64,000 bases of DNA from Paludibacteraceae bacterium (GTDB lineage Bacteria > Bacteroidota > Bacteroidia > Bacteroidales > Paludibacteraceae). A program made the position numbers and the translations under genes. The stretch is taken from contig JAGBCD010000033.1 in assembly GCA_017938155.1 (NCBI GenBank), positions 17,724-81,723 of the forward strand. Reading direction: 5' to 3'. Position 1 is the stretch's first letter, and each line of letters begins with the position of its first letter. The notes beneath the pieces were generated by a model. The model searched no databases, was not told the origin of the DNA, and saw nothing but the letters and a program-made list of their open reading frames with translations. This document shows, piece after piece, positions 15,621-25,224 of this stretch.

Positions 15621-16961
15621 TTACATATTGATTAACATTACATTTTCCATATTTAGTCTTACTTTGAGCCATTGAGTTAGTCTGTCTATTTCTTCATGAT
15701 TAATTTTTTCATCGCTATATACGATTACAACGATTTGTTCACTTAGATCGGATTGCCGTGTCATTCGTTCACCACGAGTAAAAACGACATCTTTCACACT
15801 GGGTAACTGTGTCATTAGTTCTGCAGCAAGTTGTTTGACTGGTAATTGCAATTTGATATATTGCTCCAACGAATTGTTTAAGACACGTATAGAATCGTCT
15901 CTTTGTTTCAATTGTTCTTCATTGGATTGAATCAAGTTTTTCACGATTTCCGTTTCATTAAACTTTTCGAATTGTATAGTAGCATCCTCAACGATGTGCA
16001 ATTGGTTACGCATTATTCCAACACTTTCAGCATCACGATAAAACATCTCACGAGTCTGAGCTGATAGACTTTCACCTGCCAATCGCAACTCTAACGTATA
16101 GGGTGTATTTACAGTATTGACATTATAATCGTATATGTATGTTTTACCAATGGATTGATTTTTACGTACAAATTTATTTGCCACTTTCAAAAAATTGTTC
16201 TCCTTGATAACATTATATCCTGTATATATACTTGTTACTATCATTCCCGCAATAATAATGTATGTAATATATTTGTATTTAGCATGATTGGGTTGATTAT
16301 TTACATTTGGAAATTTCAGGAACTTAGCCATTATATAAGCAGCCAATGCTATAAATATACAGTTGATTATAAATAAGAAGGAAGCTCCGATCGTATATTT
16401 CCAACTTAGATTTGCAATACCATACCCTACAGTACACAACGGAGGCATCAAGGCAGTTGCAATAGCGACTCCTGACAACACGGTTCCCTTCTCTTTCCTG
16501 GCTGTTTCTAATGTTCCCGCCAACCCTCCAAACAAAGCAATCATCACATCATAAATAGTCGGTCGAGTACGAGCCAATAGTTCAGTAGGATTGTCTATCT
16601 CCAATGGGGTGACCAAAAAATACAAAATCGACGCCAACAAACTAATACCTATCATCACACATAGATTCTTAAAAGAAGATAACAGCAATTCACTATCCCC
16701 CGTACCTAATCCATGTCCAAATCCAATAATAGGTCCCATCAAAGGAGAAATCAACATTGCACCAATAATAACGGGTATTGAATTGACGTTCAAACCCACA
16801 CTCGCTATTACTACTGCAAAGAAAAGTATATATACATTAGGGCCTTTGAAAGCAATATTTTTACGTATATTTTCGTTTGTTGCTTGAATATCAACATACG
16901 TATTCAAACTTAATATAGAACGCATAAAAACTCGTATGCGTATCAAAAAATCTTGATTCAT
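15621..16961 (-). CDS. DUF389 family membrane protein
   Basis: 446 residues. The N-terminal membrane domain carries the DUF389 signature (KGPNVYILFFAVVIASVGLN, then IIGAMLISPLMGPIIGFGHG, about 35-85) and about six further helices up to residue 260. The C-terminal 180 residues are a soluble domain with a predicted coiled coil (EEQLKQRDDSIRVLNNSLEQ). The family is widespread but its transport substrate is unknown. Single-gene unit, convergent with pnuC. Confidence 0.88.
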   Translation of the reverse strand: MNQDFLIRIRVFMRSILSLNTYVDIQATNENIRKNIAFKGPNVYILFFAVVIASVGLNVNSIPVIIGAMLISPLMGPIIGFGHGLGTGDSELLLSSFKNLCVMIGISLLASILYFLVTPLEIDNPTELLARTRPTIYDVMIALFGGLAGTLETARKEKGTVLSGVAIATALMPPLCTVGYGIANLSWKYTIGASFLFIINCIFIALAAYIMAKFLKFPNVNNQPNHAKYKYITYIIIAGMIVTSIYTGYNVIKENNFLKVANKFVRKNQSIGKTYIYDYNVNTVNTPYTLELRLAGESLSAQTREMFYRDAESVGIMRNQLHIVEDATIQFEKFNETEIVKNLIQSNEEQLKQRDDSIRVLNNSLEQYIKLQLPVKQLAAELMTQLPSVKDVVFTRGERMTRQSDLSEQIVVIVYSDEKINHEEIDRLTQWLKVRLNMENVMLINM

Positions 16962-16990
16962 AATATTTAGGTAAATATATGTTTAAGAGA

Positions 16991-17031
16991 ACAAAAAAAA
17001 TAACTATCCAATTTTCATTAGATAGTTATTT
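16991..17031 (-). terminator. Intrinsic terminator of the His/Trp/Tyr-rich protein gene
   Basis: Perfect 11-bp stem aaataactatc (16998-17008) with gatagttattt (17021-17031), 12-base loop, followed on the minus strand by a run of eight T (complement of 16993-17000). Confidence 0.8.
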
Positions 17032-17047
17032 AGTGATTAGTCACACT

Positions 17048-18394
17048 CTATCTTCTCGTAGCAGTACTTGTTCTTGAACCTCCCACACTTGATCCTGACG
17101 TTCTACTGCCACCACTAAAAGTGGATGAAGGTCTTGACATGCCTGATGATCCTCTCATTGAAGTACCATAACTACTACTTCTTGATGTTGAAGAACTGCC
17201 ATAGTTACTTGTTCTATTGGACGAATTCGTTGTAGTAGAAGATCTATAGTTAGTACGTTTGGAGTTGTCAACCACTCGAGTAGCATCCGTTCGCGTTGCT
17301 GTACTGGTGGTACTTTTAGGTCTTGAAGTGGTTACAGTAGTGTTTTTTGCCTTCTCTGTGGTTCGACCTGACGTGACACGAGTTGCATTCGTCGTTGTGC
17401 TGGTCACCTGTTGGCGTGAAACACTTGCATCAGAGAGTTTAGTATTACTTGTCTTACGTATATTAGAACTACCAAAAGTTCTTGCGGATGCAACATCTCT
17501 ACCATTCGCTGTTGTTATGCGAGAAGCTGTTGTTGCATTGTCTGTCGTTTTCAAATCCATTCTCCGTCTCACTTGAGCATCATTACTTGTTTGGGTTGCA
17601 CGATTGGCTCCTGATACTTGTACATTTCTCAAATCAGCATCACGTTTTTGTTGCAATGGTCTCGCATTTTGCATGTTGCGATTGGCATTTCTTGCAGCAA
17701 AAGATCTATTTGGATGAGCCACTGCATAATCGTTTCGACTCACATGTTTTCTCATTACACCTACAGCATGTCTTGGAGCGTGGGCGTATCGATAACTACA
17801 ATGAGCATGGTGGTGATGATAGTAGTGCATATGCATCCAATAATCATGAGCATACCAGCAATGATAATGTCCCCAATAGTGTGGATAATACCCCCAATGA
17901 TATGGAGAATGCCAACATACCCAGTGAGCTCCCCAGAACCAGTCGTATATTAGAGGTCTATAGAAATATACAGGCTCAATAACGTAATTCACACCATATA
18001 TATACTCATCTCCCACTATCTGTACGGTAACTGTATTCTCTTTTGTCTTCTCAACATATATAGTGGCCACATCTTGATATATATCTTTTGCCAAGATTGC
18101 TTGGATAACTACCAAATGTTTATTACCATCCTTTACCTCTACCACTCGCAAATAATCCACAATACCATCTCCATTCAAGTCAAGGTTGTTGATATGGCGT
18201 TTTTCTGAATTCAACTCCTCTTCAAACTTCTCCAAATCATTTACCTCACCAAATAAGGTTGCAACAGCCTTCAAATCAAGATTCTCCGATATGTCAGAAC
18301 CTGTTGATGAAACAGTTATCGTTTCATCCGCGCGCATAGAAATGCTCGTCAAAAGCATCGTACACATGACGCATAATAAATAACGCAATTTCAT
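17048..18394 (-). CDS. Secreted low-complexity protein with EF-hand-like loop and His/Trp/Tyr-rich core
   Basis: 448 residues, not assigned to a known family. Signal peptide (1-22, ending SMRA-DE). An N-terminal globular part contains DLNGDGIVDYLRV (72-84), which fits a calcium-binding EF-hand/dockerin-type loop. Residues about 145-205 are extremely rich in His, Trp and Tyr (HWGYYPHYWGHYHCW, MHMHYYHHHHAHC), a pattern able to bind metals or heme. The remaining half is Ser/Thr/Arg-rich low complexity ending in Gly-Ser-Arg, probably disordered. Single-gene unit closed by a good terminator. Function unknown. Confidence 0.8.
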   Translation of the reverse strand: MKLRYLLCVMCTMLLTSISMRADETITVSSTGSDISENLDLKAVATLFGEVNDLEKFEEELNSEKRHINNLDLNGDGIVDYLRVVEVKDGNKHLVVIQAILAKDIYQDVATIYVEKTKENTVTVQIVGDEYIYGVNYVIEPVYFYRPLIYDWFWGAHWVCWHSPYHWGYYPHYWGHYHCWYAHDYWMHMHYYHHHHAHCSYRYAHAPRHAVGVMRKHVSRNDYAVAHPNRSFAARNANRNMQNARPLQQKRDADLRNVQVSGANRATQTSNDAQVRRRMDLKTTDNATTASRITTANGRDVASARTFGSSNIRKTSNTKLSDASVSRQQVTSTTTNATRVTSGRTTEKAKNTTVTTSRPKSTTSTATRTDATRVVDNSKRTNYRSSTTTNSSNRTSNYGSSSTSRSSSYGTSMRGSSGMSRPSSTFSGGSRTSGSSVGGSRTSTATRR

Positions 18395-18472
18395 AAAGCT
18401 TTCGTTTTAAAAGGTTCAACTATTACATTTTGATATATTTACAACAATTTTTATGCCAAAATGACATTTTAA

Positions 18473-19738
18473 TCACACAAGTGATAAATTATGATGCATT
18501 TTTTCTTTTTTTGTGCGCATATAACGCTCGTTATACTTGTTGGGGGTGATTTCAATAGGCACATTTTCCACTATTTCTATTCCATAACTCTCCAACCCTA
18601 CTCGCTTGACTGGATTATTTGTCATGAGTCTCAACCTACATGCACCTATTTGTCGTAATATTTGTGCACCCACTCCATAATCTCTTTCATCTGGTTGGAA
18701 GCCTAAATGAATATTTGCTTCCACTGTATCATCGCCTTGCTCTTGCAATTTGTATGCTCTAATCTTGTTCATCAATCCTATTCCACGCCCTTCTTGATTC
18801 ATATACAAAATCACACCTTTACCTTCTTGTTCTATTCGCTGCATCGCCTTGTGTAATTGTTCACCACACTCACAACGCTTGCTACCAAACACATCTCCTG
18901 TCATGCAGCTTGAATGTACGCGACAGAGTACAGGCTCATCCTCCTTCCATTCACCTTTGACCAGAGCTATATGTTCTTGTCCATTGGTCAATTGTTTGAA
19001 AGGAGTCAACTGAAACTCTCCATATGCTGTAGGCAAAAACACTGTTTCTCCTCGCTCTACCAATAAGGTATCCATATCCTCAAACACACTCACATCAGCT
19101 TGTTCATTCTTGCTATCTGCAGCAACTACACCTTCGCCCATTTTGAGTCTATATGCAATAAGGTCTTTGATGGATATGAGTTTCATATCATATTGCTTAG
19201 CTACTTGTTCCAGCTGAGGTAATCGTGCCATGGTACCATCCTCATTCATTATCTCAATCAAGGCCGCAGCAGGATAGAGTCCTGCTAATCTACACAAATC
19301 CACTGCAGCTTCTGTATGACCAGCCCTTCTCAACACTCCCCTTTTTCTTGCATACAACGGATTGATATGTCCAGGTCTACCAAAAGTATTGGCAGTGGAC
19401 TGTGGATCTGCTAATGCCCTAATAGTAGCAGCACGATCTGCTGCACTTACGCCAGTAGTACATCCTTCCAACTTGTCAACAGTTACCGTGAAAGGTGTCC
19501 CCAACATACTAGTATTGTTGGCCACTTGATGCATTAAAGACAATTCTGCACAACGCTCCTCCAAAATAGGAACACACAATACCCCCCTACCATTTTGTAA
19601 CATAAAATTCACCTTCTCAGGAGTAATCAATTGTGCTGCCGTGATAAAATCACCTTCGTTCTCACGATCTTCATCATCAACGACGATCACCAATTTACCT
19701 GCGCGAATATCTTCTATTGCTTCTGGAATTGTATTCAT
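18473..19738 (-). CDS. ribBA: Bifunctional DHBP synthase / GTP cyclohydrolase II
   Basis: Catalyses the two entry reactions of riboflavin synthesis: ribulose 5-phosphate to dihydroxybutanone phosphate (N-terminal half) and GTP ring opening (C-terminal half). 421 residues, full length. Rib[13 protein letters not shown] (about 20-31) and the [14 protein letters not shown] block. RibA: zinc ligands in [21 protein letters not shown], and NQEGRGIGL. It supplies both substrates used downstream by RibH at the left window edge. It follows the LptF/G-type gene by 12 bp; I see no FMN riboswitch. Confidence 0.96.
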   Translation of the reverse strand: MNTIPEAIEDIRAGKLVIVVDDEDRENEGDFITAAQLITPEKVNFMLQNGRGVLCVPILEERCAELSLMHQVANNTSMLGTPFTVTVDKLEGCTTGVSAADRAATIRALADPQSTANTFGRPGHINPLYARKRGVLRRAGHTEAAVDLCRLAGLYPAAALIEIMNEDGTMARLPQLEQVAKQYDMKLISIKDLIAYRLKMGEGVVAADSKNEQADVSVFEDMDTLLVERGETVFLPTAYGEFQLTPFKQLTNGQEHIALVKGEWKEDEPVLCRVHSSCMTGDVFGSKRCECGEQLHKAMQRIEQEGKGVILYMNQEGRGIGLMNKIRAYKLQEQGDDTVEANIHLGFQPDERDYGVGAQILRQIGACRLRLMTNNPVKRVGLESYGIEIVENVPIEITPNKYNERYMRTKKEKMHHNLSLV

Positions 19739-19750
19739 TCTATCTTTTTT

Positions 19751-21226
19751 TTACTTATTTTTATTAGCACAACATTCCTTGTACTTTTTCTTTAATTTCT
19801 CATATTGTATTATCCAAGCTTCTGGATTGAATAGTGCCGAATCGTTCGCAGCTTTGGTTGTCAAGAAAACACCTATTGGCAAGAGGACAAAACTACTCAA
19901 CCACATTCCTTGCCAACAAGGCCAAAGCGCTTCTCGCGCCATCTTGTATCCTGTATTGTCTATTATGTAGTAAATAATAAACATCACCACACTAATGATA
20001 ATGGGCGCACCTAAACCACCTTTGCGAATGATAGCACCCAAAGGAGCACCAATAAAGAAAAATATCAAACATGCAAAAGCCAACGTAAATTTCCTATGGA
20101 GCTCAATCTCGTGCTTTCGAATATAACGCAAATGATCTTCCATCATAATAGCATTGTAGTCAACCATATCAGCATGCGATTTTGCCCGATCCAATGCTTT
20201 TTGCATAGTTAATTCCTTCTCTCGCAAAGAGAATGTAGCGAACAAACTATCCTTATCAAAATTAGATACTTCCTTTGAATCAACATGCCCTATATCCCTA
20301 TTAGGTCTTCTTTCGCGTCCAAAATAACGATTTTCTATTATCTCATTGCTTTGCTCTCTACCTCGAGCTTGTGCTAATACCGCAACCGAATCTATTGATT
20401 CTATCAACTCAAATGTATTTTTACTCACGTGTTGATCCGCTAATACCGATTCGTCATATCTCTCTAATTCTGTATTAAAATCTATCAACAAATTTTTCAC
20501 ACCAAACGTCTCTCTTCGATAAGGGACATTTTTCTGTGCAAAAGACTTTCTCTGTTGTTGGTTGAGGTTTTCAAACGACTCTCCATTATACAGACGTAGA
20601 ATCAGATACTTATTATCCTCCGTAAACAATATATAACCCGAATCAGCCACAGTAACTGTTGCATTATCAAAACCCTCGGAATAGTCATATATCATCATAT
20701 CCGTCAGCAATCCCGTTTTAGTATCCTTTTGCTGTACATATATTTTGTAACCATTCACCCCATCATAAAACTCACCCACAGGTATTTCCAATTCTGGACT
20801 CTTTTGCCTCAAAGAGAATATCAATGCCCACAATTTTGTTTGACTCACAGGCAACACATAATTGCTAAAAAAGAATGCCCCTACAGATATTATAGCGATC
20901 GTCACTATCAAGGAACGCATGATACGAAACAACCCAACACCCGCCGCTTTCATGGCAGTCAATTCAAATGATTCACCCAAATTACCAAACGTCATGAGCG
21001 ATGCCAAAAGGATTGCAAGAGGCAAAGCCAAGGGCACCACTGTGACTACAGCATATACAAAAAACTCGGCCAACACATTAACCTCTACTCCCTTTCCTAC
21101 CAAGTCTTTTACATGCATCCAAACAAACTGCATGAGCAAAACAAAAGAACAGATTACGAATGTCAACACAAACACACCCAAGAAACTCTTGAGCATATAT
21201 TTGTCTATTTTCTTCATCTGTATCAT
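19751..21226 (-). CDS. LptF/LptG family permease (YjgP/YjgQ)
   Basis: 491 residues with three N-terminal and three C-terminal membrane helices around a large periplasmic domain, the LptF/G layout. N-terminal KIDKYMLKSFLGVFVLTFVI and C-terminal FFIGAPLGAIIRKGGLG are family signatures. LptF/G form the membrane channel of the LptB2FG exporter that extracts lipopolysaccharide from the inner membrane; LptC is encoded at 44.3 kb. Alternative start at codon 4. The central domain is larger than usual (491 versus about 360), as is common in Bacteroidota. Confidence 0.9.
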   Translation of the reverse strand: MIQMKKIDKYMLKSFLGVFVLTFVICSFVLLMQFVWMHVKDLVGKGVEVNVLAEFFVYAVVTVVPLALPLAILLASLMTFGNLGESFELTAMKAAGVGLFRIMRSLIVTIAIISVGAFFFSNYVLPVSQTKLWALIFSLRQKSPELEIPVGEFYDGVNGYKIYVQQKDTKTGLLTDMMIYDYSEGFDNATVTVADSGYILFTEDNKYLILRLYNGESFENLNQQQRKSFAQKNVPYRRETFGVKNLLIDFNTELERYDESVLADQHVSKNTFELIESIDSVAVLAQARGREQSNEIIENRYFGRERRPNRDIGHVDSKEVSNFDKDSLFATFSLREKELTMQKALDRAKSHADMVDYNAIMMEDHLRYIRKHEIELHRKFTLAFACLIFFFIGAPLGAIIRKGGLGAPIIISVVMFIIYYIIDNTGYKMAREALWPCWQGMWLSSFVLLPIGVFLTTKAANDSALFNPEAWIIQYEKLKKKYKECCANKNK

Positions 21227-21235
21227 AAGTCTATA

Positions 21236-21718
21236 TTACCCCAACAAGTCCTCTGCAAAGAAACCTAAAGGCATCAAATCTGCTGCCGAATGAAATACTA
21301 ATGTTCTGTCTTCACCATATAGGATTATTTTCATCGGTTCACCATACCGATGCTCTGTCTCTATCATTACCTGTCTGCAGGCACCACAAGGAGATCCAGG
21401 AGTTGCCAAAAAATGACCCTCTGTATAACATGCAATAGCCAAGGCTACTACAGGTTGCTCCGGATAATTGGAATTGGCAGAAAACAAAGCAGTCCTTTCT
21501 GCGCACAAACCACTTGGATAGGCTGCATTCTCTTGATTACTCCCCTTAACTATTGTGCCATCTTTTAACAACAGTGCTGCGCCCACTGAAAACTTAGAAT
21601 AGGGACTATATGAATGTTGGGTCATCTGTTTTGCCAATTGCACCAACATTTGCTCTTTTTCTGGCAACTCTTTCCAATCACACGATAGAAAGTTGGTTTT
21701 GATAGTATGCTCTTTCAT
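21236..21718 (-). CDS. cdd: Cytidine deaminase
   Basis: Hydrolytic deamination of cytidine/deoxycytidine to uridine forms. 160 residues. Zinc site residues C72-A-E-R (LCAERTA) and PCGACRQV (110-117) are present with catalytic E74, and SPYSKFSVGAALL (38-50) is the substrate region. First gene of the cdd-lptF/G-ribBA unit; promoter directly upstream. Confidence 0.95.
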   Translation of the reverse strand: MKEHTIKTNFLSCDWKELPEKEQMLVQLAKQMTQHSYSPYSKFSVGAALLLKDGTIVKGSNQENAAYPSGLCAERTALFSANSNYPEQPVVALAIACYTEGHFLATPGSPCGACRQVMIETEHRYGEPMKIILYGEDRTLVFHSAADLMPLGFFAEDLLG

Positions 21719-21765
21719 GTATTTATTAAGATTTTAATGACGCACAATAAACCTAATTTAGTTTG

Positions 21766-21797
21766 CAAAGATACAACTTTAATATTGAATATGCAAG
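21766..21797 (-). promoter_or_regulatory. Putative promoter for cdd-lptF/G-ribBA
   Basis: Minus strand: TATCTTTG (21766-21773) and CTTG (21794-21797), 20 bp apart; about 45 nt from the cdd start. Confidence 0.65.
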
Positions 21798-21832
21798 TTC
21801 CGACCTAATTAATTATACAAAGTTATAAAATC

Positions 21833-21864
21833 CTTGTAAGTATATATTTTTTTTTGTAACTTTG
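21833..21864 (+). promoter_or_regulatory. Promoter lying almost on the start codon of the 2-hydroxyacid dehydrogenase
   Basis: CTTG (21833-21836), 20 bp, TAACTTTG (21857-21864). The ATG is at 21872, only 7 bases after the -7 element, so the mRNA would have a leader of about 0-4 nt. Confidence 0.7.
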
Positions 21865-21871
21865 CGGCGTT

Positions 21872-22810
21872 ATGAAAATTGCACTTACCACATCCCTTCC
21901 TTCTTCAGGTTTTAGCCGATTGGCAGGTCACGAATTAGGATCACCTATGTCAGAAGCTGAGGTTCTGGTTTCAACATTTGACTACAAGGTATCATCCGAT
22001 TTGATTTCATCATGTCCTCACTTGCGCTTGATAGCCAATTTTGGAGCAGGTTTTAATAACATTGACCTCGACACATGTAGGGAACGCGGCATTTATGTAA
22101 CCAACACACCCACCCCAGTCATCGAACCGACAGCAGAATTAGCTTTCGCTTTAATGCATGCTGTAGCGCGTCGAACATGCGAAATGGATCGCAAGTTGCG
22201 AGAACATCGCGCCGAACCATTTGGGGTAATGAACAATTTAGGGCATACTTTGTACGGCAAGGTCTTGGGCATTATAGGCATGGGCAATATAGGTAAGGCT
22301 ATTGCTCGTAGAGCTATTGCATCAGGAATGACTATACTATACCACAACCGCCATCGGCTGGATAAGAGTATAGAAACACTCTATGGAGCGACCTACGTCA
22401 CGTTGGAAGAATTGCTCACACAGGCCGATTTTGTCAGTCTAAACTTGCCCTATACCCCTGCCACACATCACATCATAAACGCCCATTCGTTTTCTATGAT
22501 GAAAAATAGTGCCTACCTAATTAATACTGCACGTGGAGCTCATGTGGATGAACAAGCATTGATAGTTGCATTACGCAACAAACAAATTGCAGGCGCAGCA
22601 TTGGATGTATATGAGTTTGAACCTAATATATCGGCCGAACTATTGACGTTAGACCAAGTTGTCTTATCTCCACACGTTGGCACAGGAACCATGGAAGGGC
22701 GATTGGATATGTGTGAAAATGTAGTTGACAACATACTTGCATTTGAGCGTGGAGACTATCATGCGATGAATATTGTTTTAGAAGGTAAGAATACATTAAT
22801 CAATCATTAA
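21872..22810 (+). CDS. D-isomer-specific 2-hydroxyacid dehydrogenase
   Basis: 312 residues. NAD(P)-binding motif GIIGMGNIGKAIA (133-145); catalytic arginine in INTARG (R221) and histidine in SPHVGTGT (H268). Members reduce glyoxylate, hydroxypyruvate or 2-keto acids; which substrate is used cannot be told from sequence alone. The start MKIALTTSLP is the normal N-terminus of the family, so the near-leaderless arrangement is not a mis-called start. Followed by pepT (12 bp) and gcvT (44 bp) on the same strand, probably one operon. Confidence 0.92.
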   Translation: MKIALTTSLPSSGFSRLAGHELGSPMSEAEVLVSTFDYKVSSDLISSCPHLRLIANFGAGFNNIDLDTCRERGIYVTNTPTPVIEPTAELAFALMHAVARRTCEMDRKLREHRAEPFGVMNNLGHTLYGKVLGIIGMGNIGKAIARRAIASGMTILYHNRHRLDKSIETLYGATYVTLEELLTQADFVSLNLPYTPATHHIINAHSFSMMKNSAYLINTARGAHVDEQALIVALRNKQIAGAALDVYEFEPNISAELLTLDQVVLSPHVGTGTMEGRLDMCENVVDNILAFERGDYHAMNIVLEGKNTLINH

Positions 22811-22822
22811 AAATACAACATT

Positions 22823-24034
22823 ATGACTATTACAGAACGTTTTTTGAAATACGTATCATTCTGTACAACATCGAATGAAGAAAGTGGTACCACTCCATCT
22901 ACTCAGGGGCAAATAGAGTTTGCCAAATACATTTGTGACGAACTAAAAACTATTGGGCTAATAGATATCGAATTGGACAATAATGGCTACATCATGGCTA
23001 CCCTACCAGCCAACACACCCAACAAACCAACCATTGGTTTCATCGCACATTTGGACACAGCACCAGATGCCAGTGGCGAGAATATCAAGGCACGAATTGT
23101 ACCGAATTATGATGGGAAAGATATCGTGCTCAACGAAACCAAAAATATCGTTTTGGAAACAAGCAAGTATCCCGAGATATTGCATTATATAGGACAAGAT
23201 ATTATTGTTACCGATGGGACAACCCTATTAGGAGCAGACGACAAAGCAGGGGTGGCGGCCATTGTTTCTGCCTGTGAATATCTTATCCAAAATCCACAAA
23301 TCCAACATGGCAAAATCCGTATTGGTTTCACCCCAGACGAAGAGATTGGACAGGGAGCTGACCACTTTGATGTTGCCAAGTTTGGTTGCGACTTTGCATA
23401 TACAATAGATGGAGGAGCCATTGGCGAATTGGAATACGAAAATTTTAATGCTGCAGGCTGTAAGGTTCATTTTAGCGGTACAAATGTTCACCCTGGATAT
23501 GGATACAAAAAAATGGTAAATTCACAACTCATTGCCAACCGTTTCATTTCAATGCTTCCACCAGAAGAAACACCAGCACATACACAAGATTATGAAGGAT
23601 TCTTCCATTTGATAGGTATGACGGGGAGTGTTGAGTCAACCACCCTATCTTATATTATTCGCGACCATGATAGAGAACGATTTGAAGCGCGCAAACAATG
23701 CATCCTTGACATTGCTAAACTACTAAACAACGAATATGGAGAGGGCACAATTCAAGTAGAATTACGCGAACAGTACTACAACATGCGTGAAAAAGTGGAA
23801 CCCGTTATGCATATCATTGAGTTGGTCAAATCATCCATGCTTGAAGTGGGAGTAACACCCAAGGTACAACCTATCCGCGGAGGAACAGATGGAGCAAGAC
23901 TATCATTTGAAGGATTACCATGTCCTAATATCTTCGCTGGAGGAGAAAATTTTCACTCACGTTTTGAATATCTACCCATTCCATCGTTAATTAAAGCAAT
24001 GGAACTGATTATCAAGATAGCAGAAAAAGCATAA
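22823..24034 (+). CDS. pepT: Peptidase T (tripeptide aminopeptidase)
   Basis: Zinc M20 aminopeptidase that removes the N-terminal residue from tripeptides in the cytoplasm. 403 residues. Metal-binding motif [14 protein letters not shown] (about 73-86), [12 protein letters not shown] (about 134-145), catalytic EE in [15 protein letters not shown] and the FHSRFE C-terminal histidine motif. Fits peptide use together with the S9 peptidases in the window. Confidence 0.95.
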   Translation: MTITERFLKYVSFCTTSNEESGTTPSTQGQIEFAKYICDELKTIGLIDIELDNNGYIMATLPANTPNKPTIGFIAHLDTAPDASGENIKARIVPNYDGKDIVLNETKNIVLETSKYPEILHYIGQDIIVTDGTTLLGADDKAGVAAIVSACEYLIQNPQIQHGKIRIGFTPDEEIGQGADHFDVAKFGCDFAYTIDGGAIGELEYENFNAAGCKVHFSGTNVHPGYGYKKMVNSQLIANRFISMLPPEETPAHTQDYEGFFHLIGMTGSVESTTLSYIIRDHDRERFEARKQCILDIAKLLNNEYGEGTIQVELREQYYNMREKVEPVMHIIELVKSSMLEVGVTPKVQPIRGGTDGARLSFEGLPCPNIFAGGENFHSRFEYLPIPSLIKAMELIIKIAEKA

Positions 24035-24078
24035 GTTTCAAAGAAAATAAATATCATTAACATAATTTTCTAAAACAC

Positions 24079-25158
24079 ATGGAAACATTAAAGACTACTC
24101 CATTTACGCAAACTCATATTGCTTTAGGGGCTAAGATGGCCGAGTTTGCAGGTTTCAACATGCCTATTGAATATACTGGTATCAATCGCGAACACATGAT
24201 CGTCCGTGAAGGTGTTGGTGTATTTGATGTTAGCCATATGGGTGAATTTTGGGTAAAAGGCGAGAAAGCACTTGATTTTCTCCAATACATCACAACTAAC
24301 GATGTGAGCAAATTAGAAGCCGGAAAAGCACAATACACATGCTTCCCTAACGGTAAGGGAGGTATAGTAGATGACTTGATTATATACATGTACTCTACAA
24401 CCAAATATCTTTTGGTAGTCAACGCAGGAAACATAGATAAAGACTGGGCATGGATAAACGCTCAAAATACAGACCGATTCAACGTATCATTGGAAAATGC
24501 ATCAGAGCGTTATGGACAATTAGCCGTGCAAGGCCCAAAGGCTGTTGAAGTATTACAAAAACTAACAGACGCCGAATTGGCTGCTATTCCTTATTATTGC
24601 TTCCGTGAATGGTCATTCGCAGGTGTACAAGGTGTTATTTTGAGTAATACCGGTTACACAGGAGCAGGCGGATTTGAATTGTATTTCCCTAAAGAATATG
24701 GAGAACAAATATGGAATGCTCTATTTGAAGTAGGTGCTCCATATGGCATTGCTCCTATTGGATTGGGCGCACGCGACTCACTACGTTTGGAAAAATGGTA
24801 TTGTCTATACGGACACGATATTGATGATACAACCTCTCCATTAGAAGCAGGATTAGGCTGGATTACCAAGTTTGATGCCAAAGACTTTATAGATAAAGAG
24901 TTTCTATTGCAACAAAAACAAGAAGGAGTAACTCGCAAGTTAGTACATTTTGAATTGCAAGAGCGCGGTATTCCACGTCATGGATATGATTTGTGCGATG
25001 AAAACGGCACAACCATAGGACGCGTAACATCAGGCATCATGCTACCAAATACCAAAGTAGGCATCGGTATGGGATATGTGCAAAGTGATTTTGCCAAGAA
25101 AGGTAATATCATTTACGTAAAAATACGTGAAAAACTTATACCAGCGAAATTAGTATAA
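24079..25158 (+). CDS. gcvT: Aminomethyltransferase, glycine cleavage T protein
   Basis: Transfers the methylene group from the aminomethyl-lipoyl H protein to tetrahydrofolate, releasing ammonia. 359 residues, full length. N-terminal [16 protein letters not shown] and FDVSHMGEF, central VQGPKA and [12 protein letters not shown], and [17 protein letters not shown] are characteristic; D98-type acidic residue lies in [10 protein letters not shown]. It ends the operon and is followed by a strong terminator. Confidence 0.96.
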   Translation: METLKTTPFTQTHIALGAKMAEFAGFNMPIEYTGINREHMIVREGVGVFDVSHMGEFWVKGEKALDFLQYITTNDVSKLEAGKAQYTCFPNGKGGIVDDLIIYMYSTTKYLLVVNAGNIDKDWAWINAQNTDRFNVSLENASERYGQLAVQGPKAVEVLQKLTDAELAAIPYYCFREWSFAGVQGVILSNTGYTGAGGFELYFPKEYGEQIWNALFEVGAPYGIAPIGLGARDSLRLEKWYCLYGHDIDDTTSPLEAGLGWITKFDAKDFIDKEFLLQQKQEGVTRKLVHFELQERGIPRHGYDLCDENGTTIGRVTSGIMLPNTKVGIGMGYVQSDFAKKGNIIYVKIREKLIPAKLV

Positions 25159-25172
25159 AACATTTATAAACC

Positions 25173-25210
25173 AATAATAAAGGGCATCTTTGGAGATGCC
25201 CTTTATTATT
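25173..25210. terminator. Bidirectional terminator between gcvT and the MBL gene
   Basis: Perfect 17-bp stem (25173-25189 with 25194-25210) containing agggcatct, 4-base loop, with A-rich left and T-rich right flank; usable by both converging genes. Confidence 0.9.
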
Positions 25211-25224
25211 TCAATAACCTTCAA

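Noticed and set aside
17259-17982. Rightward ORFs of 105-166 codons opposite the His/Trp/Tyr-rich gene
   Set aside because: They arise from the low-complexity codons of the leftward gene, which has a signal peptide, a globular domain and its own terminator.
18395-18472. FMN riboswitch linked to ribBA
   Set aside because: ribBA is the third gene of a cdd-headed unit, and this gap lies downstream of it; no RFN-type structure was seen before the gene.
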